Assembly: GCA_937901125.1 (NCBI GenBank)
Contig: CALCGT010000022.1
Span: 1 to 33,433 of the forward strand
Length of the DNA stretch: 33,433 nt
DNA from: an uncultured Clostridia bacterium
GTDB taxonomy: Bacteria > Bacillota > Clostridia > Lachnospirales > Anaerotignaceae
Reading direction: 5' to 3'
Made by a program: the position numbers and the translations under genes. Shown piece by piece: positions 14,861 to 22,090 of the stretch. How positions within the stretch are numbered: position 1 is the first letter of the stretch; every line of letters starts with the position of its first letter. The notes beneath the pieces were generated by a model that made no database searches, was not told the DNA's origin, and worked only from the letters and a program-made list of their open reading frames with translations.

Positions 14861-15229
14861 ATGGCACGTATTGCTGGTGTAGACTTACCTAGAGAAAAAC
14901 GCGTAGAAATCGGCCTGACATATGTTTACGGCATTGGCCACTCCAGTGCTGTTCGTATTCTGAATGAAGCAGGTGTAAGCCTGGATACAAGAGTTAGAGA
15001 TCTGACAGATGAAGAAGTGTCCAGAATCCGTGACGTCATCGACAGAACTCAGACTGTAGAAGGTGACCTGAGAAGAGAAGTTGCTCTGAACATCAAACGC
15101 CTGATCGAAATCGGTTGCTACAGAGGCATCCGTCACAGAAAAGGTCTGCCCGTTAGAGGTCAGAAAACAAAAACAAACGCAAGAACAAGAAAAGGTCCTA
15201 GAAAGACTGTTGCGAACAAGAAGAAATAA
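14861..15229 (+). CDS. rpsM: 30S ribosomal protein S13 (uS13)
   Basis: The 122-residue S13 reads MARIAGVDLPREKRVEIGLT and includes YRGIRHRKGLPVRGQKTKTNARTRKGPRKTVA, the basic tail that contacts tRNA. S13 bridges the 30S head with the 50S subunit. ATG 14861 follows CAGGAGGT. An in-frame GTG at 14849 overlaps the binding site and would add four residues not seen in the family. Confidence 0.98.
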   Translation: MARIAGVDLPREKRVEIGLTYVYGIGHSSAVRILNEAGVSLDTRVRDLTDEEVSRIRDVIDRTQTVEGDLRREVALNIKRLIEIGCYRGIRHRKGLPVRGQKTKTNARTRKGPRKTVANKKK

Positions 15230-15258
15230 TTGATATTTCGTAAGGAGGTTTGAGGCAA

Positions 15259-15660
15259 ATGGCAAAGAAAACTGTGAAAAAGGCAACAACTCGCAGACGC
15301 CGTGATAAAAGAAAAGTAGAACGTGGCCAGGCTCATATCCAGTCCACTTTCAATAATACAATCGTTACAATTACTGACGCAGTAGGTAATGCTCTGTCTT
15401 GGGCAAGTGCTGGTCAGCTGGGCTTTAGAGGTTCCAGAAAATCCACACCTTACGCAGCACAGATGGCTGCAGATACAGCTGCAAAAGCTGCTTCCGACTA
15501 CGGTCTGAAGACAATCGAAGTATTCGTTAAGGGTCCTGGTAGCGGCCGTGAAGCTGCAATCCGTGCTCTGCAGGCAGCAGGCCTGGATGTAACACTGATC
15601 AAAGACGTTACACCCGTTCCTCACAACGGTTGCAGACCACCCAAACGCAGAAGAGTATAA
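15259..15660 (+). CDS. rpsK: 30S ribosomal protein S11 (uS11)
   Basis: At 133 residues it is slightly long because of a basic start (MAKKTVKKATTRRRRDKRKV). The body carries AHIQSTFNNTIVTITDAVGNALSWASAG and the C-terminal TPVPHNGCRPPKRRRV. S11 shapes the 30S platform near the E-site mRNA. ATG 15259 was chosen over TTG 15250, which lies too close to the AAGGAGG site. Confidence 0.98.
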   Translation: MAKKTVKKATTRRRRDKRKVERGQAHIQSTFNNTIVTITDAVGNALSWASAGQLGFRGSRKSTPYAAQMAADTAAKAASDYGLKTIEVFVKGPGSGREAAIRALQAAGLDVTLIKDVTPVPHNGCRPPKRRRV

Positions 15661-15681
15661 CGAATCAGGAGGTGTAGAACA

Positions 15682-16284
15682 ATGGCAAGAGATAGAGTTC
15701 CCGTACTGAAAAGATGCAGATCCCTGAATCTGGATCCCATCTATCTGGGTATTGATAAAAAATCTAAAAAACAGAATCTGAGAGCAAACAAAAAAATGTC
15801 CGAATATGGCCTTCAGATGAGAGAAAAACAGAAAGCAAAATTCATCTACGGCGTTCTGGAAAAACAGTTCAGAGGCTACTATGCACAGGCTGAAAAGATC
15901 GCTAAAAAAGAAGGTATCCCCGGTGAAAACCTGCTTATGCTGTTGGAAATGAGACTGGACAACGTAATGTTCCGTCTGGGCTACGGCAGAACAAGAAAAG
16001 AAGCTAGACAGATCGTTCGTCACAAACACGTAACAGTAAATGGTAAGGCAGTAGATATCCCTTCTTACCAGGTTAAAGTTGGCGATGTAATCGAAGTAAA
16101 AGAAAAATACAAAACAATCCAGAGATACAAAGACGTTCTGGCCGTAACAGAAGGTAGAATTGTTCCTGAATGGCTGTCCGCTAACCACGATGCACTGAGC
16201 GGCACAGTTCTGGCAAAACCCACAAGAGCACAGATCGATGTTCCCGTTGAAGAAACACTGATCGTCGAACTGTACTCCAAATAA
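15682..16284 (+). CDS. rpsD: 30S ribosomal protein S4 (uS4)
   Basis: The protein has 200 residues with the S4 RNA-binding domain near 90-150 (RLDNVMFRLGYGRTRKEARQIVRHKHVTVNG). The N-terminus, MARDRVPVLKRCRSLNLDP, lacks the CxxC zinc ligands, so it is a zinc-free S4. S4 starts 30S assembly and helps form the mRNA entry. In E. coli it represses the alpha operon. It starts at ATG 15682 after CAGGAGG. Confidence 0.97.
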   Translation: MARDRVPVLKRCRSLNLDPIYLGIDKKSKKQNLRANKKMSEYGLQMREKQKAKFIYGVLEKQFRGYYAQAEKIAKKEGIPGENLLMLLEMRLDNVMFRLGYGRTRKEARQIVRHKHVTVNGKAVDIPSYQVKVGDVIEVKEKYKTIQRYKDVLAVTEGRIVPEWLSANHDALSGTVLAKPTRAQIDVPVEETLIVELYSK

Positions 16285-16315
16285 TCATCGATTGTGCAGT
16301 GAAGTCAAAGTAATC

Positions 16316-16340
16316 GCCGTAGGGCTTTTTGCCCTGCGGC
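16316..16340 (+). other. Hairpin between rpsD and rpoA
   Basis: GCCGTAGGGC (16316-16325) pairs with GCCCTGCGGC (16331-16340) over 10 bp with one G-U pair and a TTTTT loop. The 3' side is followed by ACTCTATCAT, with no T-run, so it is not an ordinary terminator. It lies in the rpoA 5' region and may affect rpoA translation or mRNA stability. Confidence 0.6.
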
Positions 16341-16371
16341 ACTCTATCATAAAAAAGGGAGGTTTGAACGA

Positions 16372-17331
16372 GTGTTTGAATTTGAAAAACCTCGCATTGA
16401 GATTGCCGAAATGGCACCGGACGGAACATATGGTAAGTTTGTAGTAGAACCCCTGGAAAGAGGTTATGGTACAACTCTGGGGAACTCCCTGAGAAGAATC
16501 CTGCTGTCCTCTTTGCCCGGCGCAGCAGTAAGCAATGTGAAAATTGATGGTGTACTTCATGAGTTTAGCGTGATTCCCGGCGTGAAAGAAGACGTGACTG
16601 AAATCATCCTGAATTTGAAAGGTCTTGCGATCAAAAATACAAGCGAAGGCAATGAGCCTAAAATTGCTTATATCGATGTGGAAGGCGAAGGTGAGGTAAA
16701 AGGTTCTGATATCAAATGCGATAGCGATATTGAAATTCTGAACCCCGATCACCACATCGCAACACTTTCTGGCGGTGCAGGCAGCAAGCTGTATATGGAG
16801 ATCACAATCAACAAGGGCCGCGGCTATGTTGGTGCAGACAAAAACAAAAAAGACGATCAGCCAATCGGTATGCTTCCTGTAGACAGTATTTTTACACCTG
16901 TCACAAGGGTGAACTTCTTGGTGGAAAATACTCGTGTTGGTCAGATTACTGACTACGACAAACTGTCTTTGGAAGTTTGGACAAACGGAACAATCGCACC
17001 CGATGACGCTGTAAGCTTCGGCGCGAAGATCCTGAATGAACACCTGAACCTGTTCATTGATTTGTCTGATAATGCAAAAGATACTTCTATCATGGTAGAA
17101 AAAGAAGAAGGCAAGAAAGAAAAAGTTCTGGAGATGAGCATAGAAGAACTGGATCTGTCTGTACGTTCTTACAACTGCCTGAAACGTGCTGGTATCAACA
17201 CAGTAGAAGATCTGGCAAACAAGACAGAAGAAGAAATGATGAAGGTTAGAAACCTTGGACGCAAGTCCCTGGAAGAAGTATTGAACAAAATGGCGGAACT
17301 GGGTCTTTCCCTGAAGCCTAGTGACGAATGA
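16372..17331 (+). CDS. rpoA: RNA polymerase subunit alpha
   Basis: RpoA dimerises to nucleate RNA polymerase and its C-terminal domain contacts UP elements and activators. The 319 residues contain the N-terminal motif VEPLERGYGTTLGNSLRRILLSSLPGAAV, the linker rich in Lys/Glu near 240-255, and the CTD with EELDLSVRSYNCLKRAGINTVEDL and VRNLGRKSLEEVLNKMAELGL. It starts at GTG 16372 after AGGGAGG, a somewhat long 11-base gap. The stop codon lies in the loop of a 7-bp hairpin. Confidence 0.98.
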   Translation: MFEFEKPRIEIAEMAPDGTYGKFVVEPLERGYGTTLGNSLRRILLSSLPGAAVSNVKIDGVLHEFSVIPGVKEDVTEIILNLKGLAIKNTSEGNEPKIAYIDVEGEGEVKGSDIKCDSDIEILNPDHHIATLSGGAGSKLYMEITINKGRGYVGADKNKKDDQPIGMLPVDSIFTPVTRVNFLVENTRVGQITDYDKLSLEVWTNGTIAPDDAVSFGAKILNEHLNLFIDLSDNAKDTSIMVEKEEGKKEKVLEMSIEELDLSVRSYNCLKRAGINTVEDLANKTEEEMMKVRNLGRKSLEEVLNKMAELGLSLKPSDE

Positions 17332-17448
17332 TTTCGTCATATAGAGTAAAGTAACTAGTATTTACCGTGTGATTACGGCTCCACATAAGACCGAAGAAGC
17401 AGTGGAGACGGGCTCAGTCATACGGGTATCCATGAGGAGGATTTAACC
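17322..17448 (+). other. Hairpins at the rpoA stop and in the rpoA-rplQ gap
   Basis: TGACGAA (17322-17328) and TTCGTCA (17333-17339) form a perfect 7-bp stem whose TGAT loop contains the rpoA stop codon TGA (17329-17331). Further on, CCGT/ACGG encloses GTGATT at 17364-17377, and CTCCAC can pair with GTGGAG about 17 nt later. None is followed by a T-run. The rplQ binding site GAGGAGG ends the gap. Confidence 0.5.
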
Positions 17449-17991
17449 ATGCACGCATCCGGTTATAGAAAACTTGGTAAAACAACACCCCAGAGAAAGG
17501 CTCTGCTGAGAAACCAGGTAACAAATCTGCTGTATCACGGCAAAATCAAAACAACAGAAACAAGAGCGAAAGAAGTTAAGAGAATCGCTGAAAAACTGAT
17601 CACTCTGGCTGTAAAAGAAAAAGACAACTTTGAAGAAGTTACAGTAACAGCTAAAGTAGCAAAAAAAGATGCTAACGGCAAACGTGTGAAAGAAGTTGTA
17701 AACGGTAAAAAAGTAACAGTTTACGACGAAGTTCAGAAAACAATCAAAAAAGATAAAGCTTCCAGACTGGCAGCTAGAAGACAGATCCTGTCTTACCTGT
17801 ACCCCGTAACAGAAGTTCCTGCTGATGGCAAAAAAATCAGAAAGAACAGCAAAAAAGTTGACATGGCAGCAAAAATGTTCGATGAAATCGCACCTAAATA
17901 TGCTGGCAGAAACGGTGGTTACACAAGAATCGTGAAGCTGGGCGCAAGAAAAGGCGACGGCGCAATGGAAGTTATCCTGGAACTGGTTTAA
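17449..17991 (+). CDS. rplQ: 50S ribosomal protein L17 (bL17), long form
   Basis: At 180 residues this L17 is about 60 longer than the common 115-125. The core is normal: GYRKLGKTTPQRKALLRNQVTNLLYHGKIKTTETRAKEV at the start and FDEIAPKYAGRNGGYTRIVKLGARKGDGAMEVILELV at the end. An insertion after LITLAVKEKDN, roughly residues 65-115, is rich in Lys and Val (EEVTVTAKVAKKD). A similar insertion occurs in L17 of Lachnospiraceae relatives, as far as I recall. L17 lies near the tunnel exit. It is the last gene of the cluster, before a terminator. Confidence 0.96.
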   Translation: MHASGYRKLGKTTPQRKALLRNQVTNLLYHGKIKTTETRAKEVKRIAEKLITLAVKEKDNFEEVTVTAKVAKKDANGKRVKEVVNGKKVTVYDEVQKTIKKDKASRLAARRQILSYLYPVTEVPADGKKIRKNSKKVDMAAKMFDEIAPKYAGRNGGYTRIVKLGARKGDGAMEVILELV

Positions 17992-18005
17992 TTCCATAAA
18001 AAATG

Positions 18006-18033
18006 AGACCGACTGAAAAGTCGGTCTTTTTTT
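18006..18033. terminator. Bidirectional terminator after rplQ
   Basis: AGACCGACT (18006-18014) and AGTCGGTCT (18019-18027) form a perfect 9-bp stem with a GAAA tetraloop, followed by TTTTTT on the plus strand. On the minus strand the stem is followed by CATTTTTT, so it can also end the convergent gene at 18038-18772. Confidence 0.95.
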
Positions 18034-18037
18034 GTTA

Positions 18038-18772
18038 CTAATATCTGAGAGCATAATGGAAGATGCAATCATTATCTAAAACATGGGCAACATAACCATC
18101 TACGCAGGTGACGAGCAGGAATTTTTGAGGGAAGTTTTTGTTGATGTAAGCAAAAACAGTTTTACCGTTCTCTAATTTCTGGGAGAGAATATGGAAATGG
18201 GCTTCGTTGAAGTTGCCATCTTCCTTTATTTGTGCCACTTTAGAAAAAGCAGGCAGACGAGTTTCTTCATCTACAGGAATAAGAGGAAGATAATACCAGT
18301 ATGGCTCACCATTAGGAAATTCCCAGTAGGTTTGTTTGAAATTCAAAGTATCGCCTTTGATTTCGGCAATAGGAGTTCGATATCCCATATCCTTCAGAGC
18401 AGAGGTGGTTACCCAGACAGTATCGTCCTCCAGAAAGATTGGTTCAGTGAACGGAGTCGTTTTATTTGCATGCCGATACCAGTTTTGATCTTCAACAGAA
18501 ATAAAATTATAACCATTGGAAAGGACCTGATCCTCCTGATACAATTTGATTTTATCAGGGTCGTTATAGCGTGCTTCTGTCCAGAAATCAGCAATGGAAA
18601 AATAGATTTTGTGATTGATATATTTGGCATGGATATCTGCGGCATTGCCATTGATGGTGACAGATGGGGTTTGGACAAGCGTTTCAGCAGCATAAGCCAT
18701 ATGCATCCCCAAGGAAAGGAAGGCTGCAAACAATGCTGTAGAAATTCCTGTCCAGTGTAAAAACTTTTTCAT
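18038..18772 (-). CDS. Secreted protein of unknown function
   Basis: The 244-residue product begins with a clear signal peptide (MKKFLHWTGISTALFAAFLS, cleavage likely after MHMAYA). The mature part is mixed alpha/beta, rich in Tyr, Trp and Asp. The segment SVTINGNAADIHAKYINHKI loosely resembles the repeat unit of copper amine oxidase N-terminal (stalk) domains seen in secreted clostridial proteins. That similarity is weak and no catalytic motif is visible. The start codon follows AAAGGAGGAG on the minus strand. It is transcribed convergently with rplQ and ends at the shared terminator. It may work at the cell surface together with the small anchored protein next door. Confidence 0.75.
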   Translation of the reverse strand: MKKFLHWTGISTALFAAFLSLGMHMAYAAETLVQTPSVTINGNAADIHAKYINHKIYFSIADFWTEARYNDPDKIKLYQEDQVLSNGYNFISVEDQNWYRHANKTTPFTEPIFLEDDTVWVTTSALKDMGYRTPIAEIKGDTLNFKQTYWEFPNGEPYWYYLPLIPVDEETRLPAFSKVAQIKEDGNFNEAHFHILSQKLENGKTVFAYINKNFPQKFLLVTCVDGYVAHVLDNDCIFHYALRY

Positions 18773-18801
18773 AGGCTCTCCTCCTTTTATTCTATCTTAG
18801 A

Positions 18802-18904
18802 TAAGTATAGCAAAAAATGGAAGAGTTTAGGTTACATGGAGACAACAAAAGGCGAAAGGATTTCTTAAGAAAACAAGAGAAATTGTAAGAATTTTGTAAG
18901 AATT
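18802..18904 (-). promoter_or_regulatory. Promoter region of the secreted-protein gene
   Basis: Minus-strand TATACT (18807-18802) is a good -10, but the -35 is poor. TGTAACCTA (18835-18827) lies near that position and is shared with the next minus-strand promoter. Further upstream are a perfect palindrome, TTTCTTAAGAAA (18861-18872), and two TTCTTACAA repeats at an 11-bp period (18904-18883, minus strand). The repeats match those at 181-200. The pattern suggests activator control, probably by an OmpR-family regulator. Confidence 0.45.
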
Positions 18905-18939
18905 AAAAAAGGGAAAGACCCCGCACCATGCGAGGTCTT
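18905..18939 (-). terminator. Terminator of the small anchored-protein gene
   Basis: On the minus strand AAGACC (18939-18934) pairs with GGTCTT (18920-18915), extended by a U-G pair and CGC/GCG, and a T-run (18910-18905) follows. It separates the 66-residue gene from the secreted-protein gene, so each has its own promoter. Confidence 0.85.
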
Positions 18940-18964
18940 GAAAGGGAGAGATTAGAATTTATTT

Positions 18965-19165
18965 TTACGAAAAATCGGGATTTGCCGTGTCAAAATCAAC
19001 GACGGAAAGTACTGCCGCGTCCTCCTGCACAGCTTCCTGAGCTGCGATGAAAGGTTTCAATGTTTGATGTTCCTGATATATCACGGAGACAGACATCCCA
19101 GTGAAAAAGGAAAGGGTAAAAGCCACTGCTGCGATCGCAGCTAAGTTATATACGAATTGTTTCAT
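18965..19165 (-). CDS. Small membrane-anchored or exported peptide
   Basis: A 66-residue protein begins MKQFVYNLAAIAAVAFTLSF and remains hydrophobic to about residue 30, then turns acidic (AQEAVQEDAAVLSVVDFDTANPDFS). It could be a single-pass anchored protein with a short outside tail or a signal-peptide precursor. I do not recognise a family. The ATG follows AAAGGAGGAG. Its own promoter carries a five-unit 11-bp repeat array, and its own terminator follows, which supports a real, regulated gene. Confidence 0.65.
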   Translation of the reverse strand: MKQFVYNLAAIAAVAFTLSFFTGMSVSVIYQEHQTLKPFIAAQEAVQEDAAVLSVVDFDTANPDFS

Positions 19166-19224
19166 AGATGTCTCCTCCTTTACGTGAGAGTTGTGTTTAT
19201 ATTGTGTTCTTTTGTATTCCTATG

Positions 19225-19303
19225 ATAATACAAATTTTTCTTCTGTAGGTTACAGCAGTCTAACAGGTTGGTTACAGGTAAGTTGCAGGAATATTACGGG
19301 GAC
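19225..19303 (-). promoter_or_regulatory. Promoter with five 11-bp direct repeats
   Basis: Read on the plus strand, units starting at 19249, 19260, 19271, 19282 and 19293 have the consensus GTTACAGG and are exactly 11 bp apart. The unit at 19249-19254 (TGTAAC on the minus strand) occupies the -35 of a minus-strand promoter whose -10 is TATTAT (19230-19225), spacer 18. The array runs upstream from there. This is the geometry of OmpR/PhoP-type response regulators, and TTACA-type units recall the Bacillus PhoP box. The true regulator is unknown. Confidence 0.6.
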
Positions 19304-19384
19304 ATGTCAAAAAACGAACATTTTTCTTAAGGTGAAAAACTGGAAATACAGGAAAGAAATGTTGCGGTACAATAGGGGAGAAAA

Positions 19385-19488
19385 GGCAGCAATTCTGCCG
19401 TTTCTATTGACTTTTTGGCGAAAAAAACGTATCATATCGATAGCTGTGAGCATTTATGCCATGGACTTTGGAAGGCAGAAAATCTGCC
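19385..19488 (+). promoter_or_regulatory. ecfA1 promoter flanked by twin palindromes
   Basis: TTGACT (19407-19412) and TATCAT (19430-19435) are 17 bp apart, a good housekeeping promoter. A 15-bp palindrome, GGCAG-CAATT-CTGCC (19385-19399), lies just upstream of the -35. A second with the same arms, GGCAG-AAAAT-CTGCC (19474-19488), lies in the 5' UTR 18 bases before the start codon. Two matching dyads 89 bp apart around a promoter suggest a dimeric repressor, perhaps with looping. The second can also form an RNA hairpin. The ligand is not known. Confidence 0.55.
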
Positions 19489-19506
19489 ATAGAAATAGGT
19501 GAAAAT

Positions 19507-20373
19507 ATGAAAATGGTGAAGGCTGAAGGTCTGACATATGAATATACCAAAGTGATAGAAACCGAATACGGCGCCGAAGAACATAAGGTGGCTGCCTTGA
19601 AACAGGTGGACATCGAAATTGAAAAAGGGGAGTTTGTTGTGGTTTTGGGTCACAATGGCTCCGGGAAATCTACATTTGCGAAGCATATCAATGCGTTGCT
19701 TCAGCCTACAGGCGGAACCCTTTGGGTAAAGGGCATGAATACAAAGGAAGAAGATCATGTTTGGGATATACGCCAGAGCGCAGGCATGGTGTTCCAGAAT
19801 CCGGACAACCAGCTGGTTGCCACAGTGGTAGAAGAAGACATCGCATTTGGCCCCGAAAATATGGGCGTTCCTTCTGAGGAAATCAGAATACGGGTGGATG
19901 AAGCTTTGGAAACAGTACGCATGAGTGAATTTGCAACATATACGCCCTCCAAGCTTTCCGGTGGTCAGAAACAGAGAATTGCCATTGCAGGCGTGCTGGC
20001 CATGAAGCCTGACTGTATCGTTTTGGATGAGCCTACAGCCATGCTGGACCCTGTAGCCCGCAAGGATGTTATGGAAACCATTGAGCGTTTGAATAAAGAA
20101 GAAGGCATTACAATTATCCTCATCACCCATTACATGGACGAAGCAGTTCGTGGGGATAGAGTATATGTTATCGATGACGGCGACCTGGTGATGCAGGGAA
20201 CACCCAGAGAAATTTTCGTGCAGGTGGATAAACTGAAAGAGTACGGGCTGGACGTACCCCAGGTGACAGAAGTCACATATCTGCTGCGAAAAGAGGGTGT
20301 CGATCTACCCGCGGATATTTTAACGATCGAAGAAATGGTAGGTGCAGTATGTCAATTAAAATCAACCATTTGA
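19507..20373 (+). CDS. ecfA1: ECF transporter ATPase A1
   Basis: EcfA1 is one of two ATPases that energise energy-coupling factor importers of vitamins or metal ions. The 288 residues contain Walker A GHNGSGKSTFAKHINAL, Q-loop MVFQNPDNQLVATVVEEDIAFGPEN, the signature KLSGGQKQRIAIAGVLA, Walker B CIVLDEPTAMLDP and a switch His in LITHYMDEAV. ATG 19507 lies 5 bases after AGGTG. The upstream ATG at 19460 area would run translation through the palindrome. Its end overlaps ecfA2 by 25 bp. No substrate-binding S component is nearby, so this is a shared module. Confidence 0.95.
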   Translation: MKMVKAEGLTYEYTKVIETEYGAEEHKVAALKQVDIEIEKGEFVVVLGHNGSGKSTFAKHINALLQPTGGTLWVKGMNTKEEDHVWDIRQSAGMVFQNPDNQLVATVVEEDIAFGPENMGVPSEEIRIRVDEALETVRMSEFATYTPSKLSGGQKQRIAIAGVLAMKPDCIVLDEPTAMLDPVARKDVMETIERLNKEEGITIILITHYMDEAVRGDRVYVIDDGDLVMQGTPREIFVQVDKLKEYGLDVPQVTEVTYLLRKEGVDLPADILTIEEMVGAVCQLKSTI

Positions 20374-21206
20374 CCCATGTTTATAACGAAGGGACTGCTT
20401 TCGAAAAAGTGGCACTGAACGATGTGAATATCGAGATCCAGACTGGGGAATTTATTGGTCTGATCGGACACACCGGTTCCGGCAAGTCCACACTGATACA
20501 GCACCTGAATGGTATCATTTCTCCTACTCGGGGCGAAATTTTGCTAGATAACGAAAATATCCATAAAGACAAAGCAAAGCTGAAGGAAGTACGCAGACGG
20601 ATCGGTCTGGCCTTCCAGTATCCTGAATACCAGCTTTTTGAAATGACTGTATATAAGGATGTGGCCTTTGGCCCTACCAATCTGGGCTGGACAAAGGAGC
20701 AGATTCATGAAAGTGTAGTTGCTGCGCTAGATATCGTAGGCATCAGCCCTGAGCTTTATGAGAAATCCCCCTTCGAGCTTTCCGGCGGGCAGAAACGCCG
20801 CGTAGCCATTGCGGGGGTTTTGGCAATGAACCCGGAAGTGCTCATTCTGGACGAGCCTACGGCGGGTTTGGACCCCAAGGGTCGTGATGAGATTCTGGCG
20901 GCCATCCGCAAATTGCATGAAGAAAGAGGTATTACAGTCATTCTGGTAAGCCACAGCATGGAAGATGTGGCAAAATTGGTTGATCGAATCATCGTGATGC
21001 ACAGAGGGCAGGTAGCCATGACAGGTACGCCCAGAGAAATTTTCTCTCATCCCATGGAACTGGAAAAAATGGGTCTGGCGACACCACAGGTGAGCTACGT
21101 TTTTGCACAGCTGAAGGAAAAGGGCTATGATGTGCCCACAGATGTTTATACTGTGGAAGAAGCCAAGGAAGCCCTGTTGAAATTGGTAAAGCAGGTGAAA
21201 GCATGA
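20349..21206 (+). CDS. ecfA2: ECF transporter ATPase A2
   Basis: The second ECF ATPase, 285 residues, pairs with EcfA1. Motifs are Walker A GHTGSGKSTLIQHLNGI, Q-loop AFQYPEYQLFEMTVYKDVAFGPTNLG, signature ELSGGQKRRVAIAGVLA, Walker B VLILDEPTAGLDP and switch His in LVSHSMEDVA. ATG 20349 is inside the end of ecfA1, and its own end overlaps the ecfT start (ATGA), so all three are translationally coupled. Confidence 0.95.
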   Translation: MSIKINHLTHVYNEGTAFEKVALNDVNIEIQTGEFIGLIGHTGSGKSTLIQHLNGIISPTRGEILLDNENIHKDKAKLKEVRRRIGLAFQYPEYQLFEMTVYKDVAFGPTNLGWTKEQIHESVVAALDIVGISPELYEKSPFELSGGQKRRVAIAGVLAMNPEVLILDEPTAGLDPKGRDEILAAIRKLHEERGITVILVSHSMEDVAKLVDRIIVMHRGQVAMTGTPREIFSHPMELEKMGLATPQVSYVFAQLKEKGYDVPTDVYTVEEAKEALLKLVKQVKA

Positions 21207-22027
21207 TTAGAGACATTACTATCGGTCAGTATTATCCTGCGGAATCCCCCATTCACAGAATGGACCCCAGGCTGAAACTCACTGTCACATTTATTTTTAT
21301 CGTAACATTGTTTTTGGTGAATACTTTTGTTGGTTATTTATTCGTCATTGCCTCTATGGGGCTGGTGATCAAAGCATCAAAGGTGCCTTTGAAATTTATG
21401 CTCAAAGGGCTGAAAAGCATCATGATCATCATTTTGTTCACGGCATTTATCAACCTGTTTATGACACGGGGGGAAACTGTGCTGGTGAAAGTGGGCATTT
21501 TCAGCATCACCATGGAAGGGGTGCTTTTGGCGATCAAGATGTGCGTACGATTGGTATTGCTGATCGTCGGTTCTTCGATTCTGACATTGACGACAACGCC
21601 CATCCAGCTGACGGATGCCATCGAATACATCCTGAAGCCCTTCAAAAAGATTGGTGTGCCTGCCCATGAGATCGCCATGATGATGACGATCGCCCTGCGT
21701 TTTATTCCAACGCTGCTGGATGAAACAGACAAGATCATGAAAGCACAGCAGGCAAGGGGTGCCGATTTTGATACCGGCAATCTCATCCAGAAGGCAAAAG
21801 CCCTTATCCCAATTCTGGTGCCTTTGTTTATCTCTGCTTTCCGCAGAGCGGAGGAACTGGCTATGGCTATGGAAGCAAGATGCTATCATGGGGATGAACA
21901 CCGTACCAGAATGAACAGGATGAAGATGAAGGGCAGCGATTACCGTGCGGCAGGGATGGCGGTTGCTTACGCTGTAGTCATTATTGGGCTGCGTTTTGTG
22001 GCAAAGGCAGTGCCTTTTATGATTTAA
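21203..22027 (+). CDS. ecfT: ECF transporter transmembrane protein EcfT
   Basis: EcfT is the membrane coupling subunit linking the EcfA1A2 ATPases with interchangeable S components. The 274 residues include five or six hydrophobic segments. The family features are DPRLKL-type residues near the start (HRMDPRLKLTVTFIF) and the coupling-helix motifs AQQARGADF and AMEARCYHG, each with the conserved Ala-Arg-Gly or equivalent that contacts an ATPase. The start overlaps the ecfA2 stop. A terminator follows. Confidence 0.95.
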   Translation: MIRDITIGQYYPAESPIHRMDPRLKLTVTFIFIVTLFLVNTFVGYLFVIASMGLVIKASKVPLKFMLKGLKSIMIIILFTAFINLFMTRGETVLVKVGIFSITMEGVLLAIKMCVRLVLLIVGSSILTLTTTPIQLTDAIEYILKPFKKIGVPAHEIAMMMTIALRFIPTLLDETDKIMKAQQARGADFDTGNLIQKAKALIPILVPLFISAFRRAEELAMAMEARCYHGDEHRTRMNRMKMKGSDYRAAGMAVAYAVVIIGLRFVAKAVPFMI

Positions 22028-22034
22028 GTAGACG

Positions 22035-22063
22035 AAGCACTCTCCTTTGGAGGGTGCTTTTTT
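22035..22063 (+). terminator. Terminator after ecfT
   Basis: AAGCACTCTCC (22035-22045) pairs with GGAGGGTGCTT (22049-22059) with one wobble and a TTT loop, ending in TTTTTT (22058-22063). The next gene starts only 27 bp downstream with no visible promoter, so it probably relies on readthrough of this terminator. Confidence 0.85.
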
Positions 22064-22090
22064 GAAGAAACGAAAGAAAAAGGTGAAGAT

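Noticed and set aside
16316..16340. Intrinsic terminator before rpoA
   Set aside because: The stem is strong but its 3' side is not followed by a T-run. The five Ts are in the loop.
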